Source: an uncultured Collinsella sp. (GTDB taxonomy: Bacteria; Actinomycetota; Coriobacteriia; Coriobacteriales; Coriobacteriaceae). From it: a stretch of 32,404 nucleotides of DNA. The position numbers and the translations under genes were made by a program. Under the pieces are notes generated by a model, which was not told the DNA's origin, did no database searches, and saw only the letters and a program-made list of their open reading frames with translations. Of the stretch, positions 8,050 to 15,799 are shown one piece after another. The stretch spans positions 1 through 32,404 of the forward strand of contig UQNB01000016.1 in assembly GCA_900542235.1 (NCBI GenBank), written 5' to 3'. Positions within the stretch are counted from its first letter, which is position 1, and each line of letters opens with the position of its first letter.

Positions 8050-9657
8050 TTAGTGCCTAAAGTGGCGAGCGCCCGTGAAGACCATAGCAATATTGTGCTC
8101 GTTGCAGGCCTGGATACTCTCGTCGTCGCGCTTGGAGCCACCGGGCTGGATGATGCAGGTCACGCCGTGTGCGGCAAGCACGTCGACGTTGTCGCGGAAC
8201 GGGAAGAACGCGTCGCTTGCACAGGCAAAGCCGCCCTTCTCCACGCCCTCACGCTCGCAGAAGTCCTCAGCACGCTCGCAGGCCAGCAACGCGGAATCCA
8301 CACGGTTGGGCTGGCCGGGGCCCATGCCAATGCCGGCCTTGCCCTTGGAGACCAAGATGGCGTTGGACTTGACGCCTTTGCAGACCTTCCAGGCAAACTC
8401 GAGCTCGGCCATCTCGGCGTCGGTGGGCTTGCGGTCGGTGGGGAACGTAAAGGTCGCGGGATCCTCGGTCACGTGGTCGACCTCCTGCACCAGCATGCCA
8501 CCGTCGATGGAACGCAGCTCCACCTGGGCGCCGTGGTCCACGCCGCCGGTAGCCAGCACGCGCAGGTTGGGGCGCTTAGCCATGCGCTCGAGCGCCTCGG
8601 CGGTGTAGCTCGGGGCGATGATGACCTCGACGAACTGCTTGTTCTGGTCGGCGAAGTGCTCAACCAGCTCAAAGGGAACCTCGCGGTTGCAGGCGATGAT
8701 GCCGCCGAAGGCGCTCTTGGGATCGCAGGCGAAAGCGCGGTCGTAGGCGGCCGTGATGTCCTCGGCAACGGCGGAACCGCAGGGGTTCTGATGCTTGAGG
8801 ATCACGCAGGCCGGCTCGTCGAACTCGCGGACCAGGTTCCAGGCGGCATCGGCGTCCAGATAGTTGTTGTAGCTGAGCGGCTTGCCCTGGATCTGCTCGG
8901 AGCCCACAAGCGGGAACTGAGAGCTCGCGGTGTTCTCGCAGCCCTCGGCAAAGCGGTAGACCGTAGCCTTTTGCTGAGGATTCTCACCATAGCGCAGGTC
9001 GTCGACCTTCTCCAGCGAAATCTCGAGCTTGGCAGAGGTGTCCGCCACGTCGCTTGCCTGGGCGGCAAGCCAACGTGAGATAGCCGTGTCGTAGGCGGCG
9101 GTAGTCTGGTAGACCTTCACCTGCAGACGGCGACGGGTGGAAAGCGTGGTGCAACCGCCAGTCTCGCGCATCTCGGCCAGGACGGCATCGTAGTCGGCCG
9201 GGTCGGAGATGACGGTAACGCTCGCGGCGTTCTTAGCAGCGGAGCGCAGCATGGAGGGGCCACCGATGTCGATGTGCTCGATGGCATCCGCAAAGGTGAC
9301 CTCGGGGTTGGCAACGGTCTTCTCGAACTCGTACAGGTTGACGACGACCAGGTCGATCAGCTTAATGCCGTGCTGAGCCGCCTCCTGCATGTGCTGCTCG
9401 GAATCGCGGCGGGCCAGCAGCGCGCCGTGAACCTTGGGGTGCAGGGTCTTAACGCGGCCGTCCATCATCTCGGGATAACCCGTGAACTCCTCGATTGGGA
9501 TTACGGGAACGCCCGCATCCTCAATAGCACGAGCCGTACCGCCCGTAGAGATGATCTCGACGCCAAAGTCATCGACCAGCGTCCGTGCGAAATCGACGAC
9601 GCCCGTTTTATCGGTAACCGAGATCAACGCGCGTGCGATCTTCACATCAGATCCCAT
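8050..9657 (-). CDS. purH: Bifunctional AICAR transformylase / IMP cyclohydrolase PurH
   Basis: PurH catalyses the last two steps of de novo purine synthesis: AICAR plus 10-formyl-THF gives FAICAR, which then closes to IMP. At 535 aa it has the usual length. The N-terminal MGS-like cyclohydrolase domain begins RALISVTDKTG and contains ISTGGTARAIEDAG and MMDGRVKTLHPKVHGALLARRD. The transformylase part has LRYGENPQQKA, LSYNNYLDADAAW, CVILKHQNPCG, KSNAILVSKGKAGIGMGPGQPNRVDSA and the C-terminal IIQPGGSKRDDESIQACNE and VFTGARHFRH. The ATG at 9657 has AGGAGG 6 bases upstream. It stands alone with no purN or purM next to it. AICAR is also released by HisFH, encoded later in this window. Confidence 0.98.
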   Translation of the reverse strand: MGSDVKIARALISVTDKTGVVDFARTLVDDFGVEIISTGGTARAIEDAGVPVIPIEEFTGYPEMMDGRVKTLHPKVHGALLARRDSEQHMQEAAQHGIKLIDLVVVNLYEFEKTVANPEVTFADAIEHIDIGGPSMLRSAAKNAASVTVISDPADYDAVLAEMRETGGCTTLSTRRRLQVKVYQTTAAYDTAISRWLAAQASDVADTSAKLEISLEKVDDLRYGENPQQKATVYRFAEGCENTASSQFPLVGSEQIQGKPLSYNNYLDADAAWNLVREFDEPACVILKHQNPCGSAVAEDITAAYDRAFACDPKSAFGGIIACNREVPFELVEHFADQNKQFVEVIIAPSYTAEALERMAKRPNLRVLATGGVDHGAQVELRSIDGGMLVQEVDHVTEDPATFTFPTDRKPTDAEMAELEFAWKVCKGVKSNAILVSKGKAGIGMGPGQPNRVDSALLACERAEDFCEREGVEKGGFACASDAFFPFRDNVDVLAAHGVTCIIQPGGSKRDDESIQACNEHNIAMVFTGARHFRH

Positions 9658-9755
9658 GCAGTCCTCCTGTCTGGTACGCCGCCGTGCTCTGTGAGTCGGT
9701 GATACGTCGATCTGCAGCGCTCGCGCAGCGGCATTGAAAATACTGATTTAATGTA

Positions 9756-9773
9756 GCGCATCGAGCGCATCGA
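9756..9773. repeat. Tandem 9-bp repeat in the purH/GNAT promoter region
   Basis: GCGCATCGA occurs twice in a row, immediately followed by TGCACCC. On the minus strand the repeat abuts TACATT (9750-9755), a possible purH -10 box, so it could be an operator. The rest of the 277-bp spacer 9658-9934 shows no other gene or known riboswitch that I can recognise. Confidence 0.35.
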
Positions 9774-9934
9774 TGCACCCCGCAACGGCGGCATGTGCAG
9801 AAAAAGCTTGCGAGTGGAGGGAGTAGGCGCGGCACCGAGCACGGTGAGTTCATGGAACACAGGGGCACCATAATTAGATGTCAATGGCGTGGTAGAACTG
9901 TGCTCGATATGCATCCGCAAAAGAAAGAGGCACT

Positions 9935-10576
9935 ATGGTCTCGCGGGTTCTCTACCGACCGTTTGACACCGAAGACTTCGACGCCATCGCGCTGATTCTG
10001 CAGCAGCTTTGGCATAACAATTCGGATAACGATGAGTACAACCGCCTTGAGGCCGCGTGCGACCTTGCCTACTGTCTTTCGTCTTCGACGTTTTCGCAGG
10101 TCGCCGTAATCGACGGCCAGGCGCGCGGCATTGCGCTCGCGCGCGCGGGACAAAGCTCCGGCGCCACCGTTAAGGAACATTGGATGGATACCGAGCGCGC
10201 ACTGCTATCGCAGATGCGTGAGCTAGAATCCGAGTCGTGCGCCGAGTATCTCTCGTTTGTGCGCGCCACTATTCGAACCAACAACCGCCTGCTCGAGAAA
10301 AGCCCACTGCCGCATGACAACGAGGTCACGCTGCTCGCCGTCGACCCCGACGTCCACGGCCTGGGCGTGGGATCGGTGCTGCTCGACGCCGCAATCTCGC
10401 ATCTGTCCTCGTGCGGGGCGACCAGCGCACACCTGTACACCGATTCCAACTGCTCGTGGAAGTTCTACGAGCTGCACGGCTTTAAGCGCACCGCCACGCA
10501 CCGCGCCAACCGCGAAGAACGCCGCCACGCCATGCCGCGCGAAAGCTTCCTCTACGAACTCGATCTAACAGCCTAA
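9935..10576 (+). CDS. GNAT-family N-acetyltransferase
   Basis: This 213-aa protein is predicted to move an acetyl group from acetyl-CoA to an amine; the substrate is unknown. The acetyl-CoA-binding motif A is clear in EVTLLAVDPDVHGLGVGSVLLDAAISHL, where HGLGVG supplies the (Q/R)xxGx(G/A)-like pyrophosphate loop. The final strand and helix SAHLYTDSNCSWKFYELHGFKR is the usual GNAT motif B with a conserved tyrosine. The N-terminal half (residues 1-120) has a long helical insert (WMDTERALLSQMRELESESCAEYLSFVRATIRTNN) before motif A. The ATG at 9935 has AAAGAGG 6 bases upstream. It is divergent from purH and convergent with the DUF2207 gene. Confidence 0.9.
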   Translation: MVSRVLYRPFDTEDFDAIALILQQLWHNNSDNDEYNRLEAACDLAYCLSSSTFSQVAVIDGQARGIALARAGQSSGATVKEHWMDTERALLSQMRELESESCAEYLSFVRATIRTNNRLLEKSPLPHDNEVTLLAVDPDVHGLGVGSVLLDAAISHLSSCGATSAHLYTDSNCSWKFYELHGFKRTATHRANREERRHAMPRESFLYELDLTA

Positions 10577-10591
10577 ACCTGGCAGCCATAC

Positions 10592-10622
10592 CTAGTCATT
10601 TAGGAACGTTCCCAGTGACTAG
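10592..10622. repeat. Short inverted repeat between convergent genes
   Basis: CTAGTCA (10592-10598) and TGACTAG (10616-10622) flank the palindromic GGAACGTTCC. TTGGGGACAG follows at 10626-10635. No T-run is present, so it is only a weak terminator candidate. The GGRACGTTCCT core reappears at 12784-12794. Confidence 0.5.
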
Positions 10623-10713
10623 TCGTTGGGGACAGCCTTCGTAGGTAGCGCATAAAAATGGGATGGATCCGTCGGCAGTCGCCGGAGAAGATCCACCCCA
10701 AAGCAAGCGCTCG

Positions 10714-12660
10714 CTAGAACGTTCCGCCGCCGCCTCCGCCGACGCCGCCGCCTCCGCCGCCCGAGAAGCCACCGCCTCCGCCGCCGCTCGAGCTATCGGA
10801 ACTCGAAGCCAGCTCGCGGATGGTCTCGTGATACACATCGTTGAACGAATCTAGCGGAGACTCGTTGCCGTAGTGATGGTAATACCACCAGTAGCAGGGG
10901 TAGTTGTCGTAGAAATCGTCGCTGTTGCGCAGGTCCGCAGGCACGGCCTCGGCCAGCTGTCGCAGCACTTCTTTCGAAACGCCCAGGGCAACGCCCATCA
11001 CCAGCAGCTTGTTCCACAGAATCAGATCGCTGGGGATGGCCTCCTTCAGGCGCGTAAAATCCTCGAGCCAATGCTTGAGCGCCTTGCAGCGAGCCGCCAC
11101 CTCGGCGCCCTCCGGCGTGTAACGGCGGAAGGTGCAGCTCAGGACAAAGCCCACAATCGTGACGGGGATCGAGATCATAGCGGCACCGACGTTGGCGTCC
11201 GCAAAGTCGGTATAGAACAGAGAGCCCAAAATGCCAAAGACAATGATGATGCCGAGAACCAAGCCAGCAACCAGGGCGACGGTGCCGTCCGATGCAATAA
11301 GCTCGCGCGCCTCCAGCTTGCCCTTAACCGTGCTCTGATAGTCCTCGAGCTTGTCGCCAACAGATGTGGTGCGCTCGCTAGCGTACTCCTCCAGCTCGCT
11401 AAACGTGCGCGAACGGACTCCGTCCTTATCGGGCTTAACGCCAGCGAAGAAGACCTTGAGTACGTCGCGGTCGATGCCGTCCTTCTTGGCAGCCTTCCAG
11501 GCCTCGTCGGTCACTGTGATGCGATACGTCTGCTCCTCTTTTTCGCGACGGAGCAGACCCTTCTTCTTGGTCTCGGTCGCTTCTTCCAGCTTGATCACGC
11601 GGTCGTCGGTCAGCTTCATCAGCGTGGCGATATATGCCTGATCGGGCACGTCGTTCCAGCTCATAAGAGTTGCAAGCACCGCGGGATGATCAGCGGAGGG
11701 CACATCGCGGAAGTACTCGTCCTGGAAGAGCGGCTTGGGCTTGGGCCTGCGCAGCTTGAGCATCACGATCACGCCGGTATAGGCAACCGCCACGACAACA
11801 CACGCCACGGCAATCGCGCTGGCAACCGCACGCGCGTGCTCACGGCGGGCGTTAGCTTCGTCGGCCCATTCCTTCTCTTCGCTCAGGATCGTTGACATGC
11901 GCTCTTCGCCCGAGGCGGCAAGCTGCGGCACCCAGTCGCTGGGGAAGGCGATGCGTGCCTCGGCAAACTCACCCTCGTGCACGCACGGAATGGTGTAGGT
12001 GACCATGGGTTCGTCCGCATCGAGCGATACGTCGCCCGTCAGCGGGCCGTGGCCCCATGCGCGGAAGTTATCGCCCTTGACGGCCGCCGTCCCGGCAGCG
12101 GCATTTGCGAAGTACACTTCCATCTCAACGTCATCGGAATCCGCAGACCAGCCGTCACCCACGAACTTCCAGTAGAGCTCGGCGGTATCGGCCCAGTTCA
12201 TAACCGCACCGGTCATGGTGTAGCTCACGTAATAGATTGCACTGTCACCGCTCTCGTGAGGGCTGAACACCTTAATCCTTACGCCGTCACCGGCCTGCTC
12301 GATCGTATAGACGCCAGAGTCGCCCTTGTTCGCGCTATCGACTTTGTTAAACGCGGTGTCCCCTTCCTCGACACTCAGCACATCGACGCCCGCCGTGCCA
12401 CCCTGCTGGTTGGTACCCGTATTAATCTCCCAAAACACGCCGTTGATGTCGTCATCGAAATCAAACTGGCGCCCCTCGACAACGGTCAGCGATCCATCGG
12501 CCTCGACCGTGGCACTGATGTAGGTTTGGGTCATGGAGTAGCCGTCGGCGTGCGCGGCGACAGGCAGCAGCAACAACGCAAGCGTGACGAGCACGCAGAC
12601 GGAAGCGAATCGCGCGAATAGGCGGCGCTGCCGACAGGTCTTGGCAACGGGGGCGTTCAT
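10714..12660 (-). CDS. DUF2207-type membrane protein with signal peptide and Gly-rich tail
   Basis: The 648-aa protein starts with a cleavable-looking signal peptide (residues 1-38, ending VAAHA). An extracytoplasmic beta-rich domain of about 240 residues begins YISATVEADGSLTVVEGRQFDFDDDINGVFW and matches the N-terminal DUF2207 layout. A membrane helix (about 283-303, AIAVACVVVAVAYTGVIVML) leads to a helical cytoplasmic segment (PSADHPAVLATLMSWNDVPDQAYIATLMKL). Two further helices follow in the GLVLGIIIVFGILGSLFY and MISIPVTIVGFVLSC region. The C-terminus ends SSSDSS then long Gly-runs with single F, V and TF breaks. Function of the family is unknown; an envelope role is likely. The ATG at 12660 has AAAGGATG 6 bases upstream and suits the signal peptide better than the ATG at 12696. 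Confidence 0.88.
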   Translation of the reverse strand: MNAPVAKTCRQRRLFARFASVCVLVTLALLLLPVAAHADGYSMTQTYISATVEADGSLTVVEGRQFDFDDDINGVFWEINTGTNQQGGTAGVDVLSVEEGDTAFNKVDSANKGDSGVYTIEQAGDGVRIKVFSPHESGDSAIYYVSYTMTGAVMNWADTAELYWKFVGDGWSADSDDVEMEVYFANAAAGTAAVKGDNFRAWGHGPLTGDVSLDADEPMVTYTIPCVHEGEFAEARIAFPSDWVPQLAASGEERMSTILSEEKEWADEANARREHARAVASAIAVACVVVAVAYTGVIVMLKLRRPKPKPLFQDEYFRDVPSADHPAVLATLMSWNDVPDQAYIATLMKLTDDRVIKLEEATETKKKGLLRREKEEQTYRITVTDEAWKAAKKDGIDRDVLKVFFAGVKPDKDGVRSRTFSELEEYASERTTSVGDKLEDYQSTVKGKLEARELIASDGTVALVAGLVLGIIIVFGILGSLFYTDFADANVGAAMISIPVTIVGFVLSCTFRRYTPEGAEVAARCKALKHWLEDFTRLKEAIPSDLILWNKLLVMGVALGVSKEVLRQLAEAVPADLRNSDDFYDNYPCYWWYYHHYGNESPLDSFNDVYHETIRELASSSDSSSGGGGGGFSGGGGGGVGGGGGGTF

Positions 12661-13168
12661 AGGCACATCCTTTGTCTGTGATACCAGTAGCGTCATTGTC
12701 CCACGTTTGCGGGTTCATGTGACGAACATCTAGGTCAGCGGAGTATCAAACGGGACGAAAGTCACGCCCGCGGCCGGCACCTGGGGACGTTCCTTATCTG
12801 CCGGTAATCTGGGACACTCCTTGGCATAGCCCGCTCCGGCAATAGATACCACTTCATAGCTCCGTCACAGGTGTAGCGGCTTTGTGTGGGCGCGGCGTGA
12901 GCCGATTAAGCCGGCGAGCGAGGGGCATAAAGCAGTTGAGCGAAAACGGTTTGCCCCTTTGCCGTTCGCTTGAGGATCATGTCCCCCTTTTCCGCGGAAA
13001 CCCCGGCAGTTGCGAAGAGCTGCCGGGGTTTCTGTTGTCTAAGGTGCCAAGTTGATGGACAGGAATCAAAACACCGAGTCTGCAGCCCGCCATGCGCAAT
13101 TCAGGGCCTCGACAACTTGCGGACCACAGTGGCGCCTCTCCATCGCACCCCGCGTTATACTCGTCCGC
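12661..13168. other. 508-bp spacer with GGGGAC-type repeat and structured DNA
   Basis: No gene was recognised. 12782-12815 holds a TGGGGACGTTCCTTATCTGCCGG-like repeat followed by TCTGGGACACTCCTT. 12878-12990 is G/C-structured: AGCG..AACGG can pair with CCGTT..CGCT across about 12939-12971. The region then runs into the 13-bp hairpin at 12997-13032. This could be the tail of an unannotated small RNA on the + strand, but no Rfam family is identifiable by eye. Confidence 0.4.
12997..13040. terminator. Strong hairpin, likely terminator
   Basis: GAAACCCCGGCAG (12997-13009) and CTGCCGGGGTTTC (13020-13032) form a perfect 13-bp stem with a 10-base loop. The + side continues TGTTGTCT; the - side ends GAAAC then CGCGG, so the + orientation is slightly more terminator-like. 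No protein gene ends just upstream on the + strand, so what it terminates is unclear. Confidence 0.6.
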
Positions 13169-13169
13169 A
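13156..13169 (+). promoter_or_regulatory. -10 box and leaderless start of gluQ
   Basis: TATACT at 13156-13161 lies 7 bases before the ATG at 13169. Transcription would begin at or next to the A of the start codon. There is no Shine-Dalgarno sequence in the intervening TCGTCCGC or upstream of it. No clear -35 is seen. Confidence 0.55.
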
Positions 13170-14179
13170 TGGATGTCAAAGCACGCAACATAGCAACGCC
13201 CGCCGCGGACGCGCCAACGACGCAGCCCGCCTCCGTTCCCGCGCCCGTCGTGGGCCGTTTTGCCCCGTCGCCCTCGGGCCGCATGCACCTGGGCAACGTG
13301 TTCAGCTGCCTGTGCTCGTGGCTTTCGGCCCGCAGTCAGGGCGGCAGCATCGTGTTGCGCATCGAGGACCTGGACGATCGCTGCAAGCGCCCGGAACTTG
13401 CCGCTCAACTGATTGACGACCTAGCCTGGCTGGGACTCGAGTGGGACGAAGGCCCCTACTACCAGCACGATCGCCTCGACCTGTACGAGAGCACCTTGCG
13501 CCAGCTGCAAGACGCCGGCCTCACCTACCCCTGTTTTTGCACGCGCGCCGAACTCCACGCCGCGAGCGCGCCGCACGCGAGCGACGGCACGCCCATCTAC
13601 CGCGGCGCCTGCCGAGGCCTTTCTGCCGAGGAGGTTGCCCGCCGCAGCGCCCTGCGCGCTCCCGCCACGCGCCTGCGCGTGCCCGCCGTCGACGACCTCG
13701 CAGACGATGTGGTCGAATTCGTTGACCGCACGTACGGAGCCCAATGCGAGGCACTCGCCACCGAGTGCGGCGACTTTTTGGTGCGTCGCAGCGACGGCGT
13801 GTTTGCCTATCAGCTGGCCGTGGTGGTCGACGACGCTGCCATGGGCGTCACCGAGATCGTACGCGGATGCGACCTGCTTGGTTCCACGCCGCGCCAGATC
13901 TATCTGCAACATCTGCTGGGACTGCCCACACCGCGCTACGCGCACATTCCGCTGCTCATGTCGCCGGACGGCCGCCGCCTTTCCAAACGCGATCGCGATC
14001 TGGACCTGGGCGAGCTCCGCACCCGCTTTGGCACACCCGAGGCACTGTTGGGATGGCTCGCCGGGCAAACAGGCATCGCACCGGACACCACGCCGCGCTC
14101 TGCCGAACAGCTGGTCGAGCACTTTAGATGGGACGTCATCCGTGCGCACCGCGAGAACATCACTGTAACGGTCGAGTAG
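13169..14179 (+). CDS. gluQ: Glutamyl-Q tRNA(Asp) synthetase
   Basis: GluQ-RS activates glutamate and attaches it to queuosine at the wobble position of tRNA-Asp. It is a truncated class I glutamyl-tRNA synthetase lacking the anticodon-binding domain. The 336-aa product begins homology at VVGRFAPSPSGRMHLGN (HIGH-type motif, about residues 33-47). It has the zinc ligand pattern YPCFCTRAEL with the later YRGACRGL, and a KMSKS-type LSKRDRD. It ends soon after, at about the length of E. coli GluQ-RS (about 300 aa) plus an Ala/Pro-rich N-terminal leader. The ATG at 13169 is chosen because of the adjacent TATACT; upstream ATGs lie before the promoter. It converges with the metallophosphoesterase gene 15 bases away. 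A discriminating GltX of normal length would be about 470 aa. Confidence 0.9.
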   Translation: MDVKARNIATPAADAPTTQPASVPAPVVGRFAPSPSGRMHLGNVFSCLCSWLSARSQGGSIVLRIEDLDDRCKRPELAAQLIDDLAWLGLEWDEGPYYQHDRLDLYESTLRQLQDAGLTYPCFCTRAELHAASAPHASDGTPIYRGACRGLSAEEVARRSALRAPATRLRVPAVDDLADDVVEFVDRTYGAQCEALATECGDFLVRRSDGVFAYQLAVVVDDAAMGVTEIVRGCDLLGSTPRQIYLQHLLGLPTPRYAHIPLLMSPDGRRLSKRDRDLDLGELRTRFGTPEALLGWLAGQTGIAPDTTPRSAEQLVEHFRWDVIRAHRENITVTVE

Positions 14180-14194
14180 CCAGCCACCCCGCCT

Positions 14195-14920
14195 CTACGC
14201 AACATCCCAGGGCTGGAGTTCGTCACCCAAGCGAATGATGCAGTCGTAGAGCACGGTATGGCGCTCGGCCGGGTTGGCATCCCGATGAAAATGCCCGTAA
14301 TACCAGCGTTTGTAGTCCATGCGATCTTCCAGCTCATCGAAAAATGCCGTAAGTCGATCAACCGTGGGGCAATTCCAGCCGGGGGTCGGATAAAGCGTGG
14401 GCGAAAGCATGCGCGTAGAGCAGGTGTGGGTGATTACGTAGTCGACCTTCCAACCCACGCTGTCGAGCTTTGCCCGCGCCTCCTCAAAGTTGCGCTCGTC
14501 CGGCAGCTCCTGCGGCCACCAGCTGGAATACGGAATGCGGTATTCCTTATCCACGCTCGTGGCGCCGCCCATGGTAAAGATCGTTGAGCCGTCGAGCTCA
14601 AAAACCTCGCCGCGCGTCAGGCGTCGGATGGGCGAGGTGTCCGACAGGCGCTGCGTCAGGCCGCCGTGCCACAACTCCATGGGTCGCTCCGCCCAGTGAT
14701 CGAAACGCTCGTGGTTGCCGTCGACGAACAGCACGGTATAGGGGCGCGACTCCAGCCAGGCGATATCGGCGCACTCCTCGGCAGAGAAATCCCAGGGAAA
14801 GCCAAAGTCGCCGGCGACGATGAGATAGTCGTCACTCGTCAGACTATCCCCAAGATCCCAGTCGCGCAGCTTTTGCATGTCGAGGCCGCCGTGAACATCG
14901 CCCGTCACATAGACCGTCAT
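14195..14920 (-). CDS. Calcineurin-like metallophosphoesterase
   Basis: The 241-aa protein carries a complete set of dimetal phosphoesterase motifs: TGDVHGG (residues 6-12), IVAGDFGF, VDGNHERFD, ITHTCST and YGHFHRD. It should be a cytoplasmic phosphatase or phosphodiesterase; the substrate cannot be told. No signal peptide or membrane helix is seen. Family members of this shape are often annotated only as metallophosphatase and are frequent in gut Actinobacteria and Firmicutes (established knowledge, general). The ATG at 14920 begins the first strand MTVYVTGDVHG; the ribosome site is weak (GTGGTG), so the ATG at 14956 remains possible. The small membrane protein gene lies 85 bases upstream on the same strand. 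Confidence 0.9.
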   Translation of the reverse strand: MTVYVTGDVHGGLDMQKLRDWDLGDSLTSDDYLIVAGDFGFPWDFSAEECADIAWLESRPYTVLFVDGNHERFDHWAERPMELWHGGLTQRLSDTSPIRRLTRGEVFELDGSTIFTMGGATSVDKEYRIPYSSWWPQELPDERNFEEARAKLDSVGWKVDYVITHTCSTRMLSPTLYPTPGWNCPTVDRLTAFFDELEDRMDYKRWYYGHFHRDANPAERHTVLYDCIIRLGDELQPWDVA

Positions 14921-15005
14921 CGGATCACCACTTCCCTGTAAGTCGCTAGCCCGCATTCTGCACGATCGCCAAGCAAACCGCTCCAGCCCTTCCGTCCCTT
15001 AGGGC

Positions 15006-15245
15006 TTACCCTTCGTTCTTCCATCCAAACGGGTCGAGCACCCAAAAAATCAGATCGAGCACGCCGCCGGTCATCATGGCGCCGGCAAGGGCCATGCAAA
15101 CGTGCAGAGAACTGGCACTTCGGAGCACGTCAAATGGCCCCAGAACAGCCAGCAGCGCGACCGCTGCGCCGGCTACGCACAGTGCGAGGCACGGCCCCGC
15201 GTCCTTGACGCACTTCTTTGCGAGATGCTTTGCGTTGTCACCCAT
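15006..15245 (-). CDS. Small two-helix membrane protein, 79 aa
   Basis: I do not recognise the family. From the ATG at 15245 (AAGGAG 9 bases upstream) the product is 79 aa. It has a charged N-terminus (MGDNAKHLAKKCVKDAG), a first hydrophobic helix (about residues 18-35, LALCVAGAAVALLAVLG), and a second (about 46-68, VCMALAGAMMTGGVLDLIFWVL) ending in DPFGWKNEG. The longer frame to 15395 has an unconvincing Cys-rich leader and no ribosome site. It may share a transcript with the phosphoesterase downstream. Confidence 0.65.
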   Translation of the reverse strand: MGDNAKHLAKKCVKDAGPCLALCVAGAAVALLAVLGPFDVLRSASSLHVCMALAGAMMTGGVLDLIFWVLDPFGWKNEG

Positions 15246-15405
15246 CGATATCGAACTCCTTAGAGGGTCGTTGTTCAGATGCATGCCGCCGTGGCAGAAC
15301 GAAGCGGCAGAGTAAGTGTCACATGCCGTGCAGACATCAATGGAGAAACCGCCTGCTCGACCAACCCTTGACGCCGTTTTGCACCGGCACCCCATCCCCC
15401 GCTAT

Positions 15406-15589
15406 CGAGGTCTAATACTTTTCCCGAGAAGTGAACGGCTGTTTTTGGACCTCTGAAACAGCCGCATTTTTCGGCGGCAAAATCGTGGGATTTCAGCATT
15501 GAAACCGCGGGAAACGGCACCTTTAAAGTGTCGATGCTTCGGGGGTCCGTTTTAGCTCGTTCACTTCTCGGGAAAAGTATTAGACCTCG
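15406..15589. mobile_element. MITE-like element, 184 bp, perfect 32-bp terminal inverted repeats
   Basis: The termini 15406-15437 and 15558-15589 are perfect inverted copies, beginning CGAGGTCTAATACTTTTCCC. Complementarity continues imperfectly inward to GGACC/GGTCC. The interior is A/T-richer than its surroundings, holds a smaller hairpin (GCCGC...GCGGC near 15461-15477), and has no credible ORF. GCTAT lies directly outside the left end and again 6 bases beyond the right end, so a clean target duplication is not proven. It sits in a 554-bp intergenic stretch. Confidence 0.75.
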
Positions 15590-15657
15590 CTGCTAGCTAT
15601 CCAGAAAGACACCTCCCCCTTCCCCACCGCCGCGCAAAAACTCATCCAACATTAATC

Positions 15658-15685
15658 TTGGCTCAAGAATCGCTTAATCTATAAC
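15658..15685 (+). promoter_or_regulatory. Sigma-70-like promoter for the DUF4342 gene
   Basis: TTGGCT (15658-15663) and TATAAC (15680-15685) are 16 bases apart. CTATAACCTGCACTATAG around the -10 is a near palindrome that could be an operator. The leader to the ATG at 15800 is about 107 bases, G/C rich, and contains GGGCAGATCGCCC-type inverted repeats. Confidence 0.5.
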
Positions 15686-15799
15686 CTGCACTATAGAGTT
15701 CGACCAAGGGCGGGGCGGCGTCACGCAGGCCGCCGAACGCAACGCTCGCGCCCGGGCAGATCGCCCGGCGTCGCGCCCATCGAACGAAAGGAACAGGTC

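Noticed and set aside
7777..9078. A 433-codon open frame on the + strand
   Set aside because: Antisense to purH, same mirrored composition, no ribosome site.
9642..9920. A 92-codon minus-strand frame upstream of purH
   Set aside because: It overlaps the purH start and promoter region and has no family resemblance; likely chance.
9658..9934. Purine riboswitch in front of purH
   Set aside because: No recognisable aptamer core; the spacer is mostly unstructured apart from the 9-bp tandem repeat.
10714..10800. Gly-rich C-terminal codons of the DUF2207 gene as a tandem DNA repeat or frameshift artefact
   Set aside because: Gly-rich tails are common in DUF2207 proteins and the frame closes normally at TAG.
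12878..13168. T-box riboswitch controlling gluQ
   Set aside because: No AGGGTGGNACCGCG antiterminator sequence is present, and the gene appears to start transcription at its own ATG.
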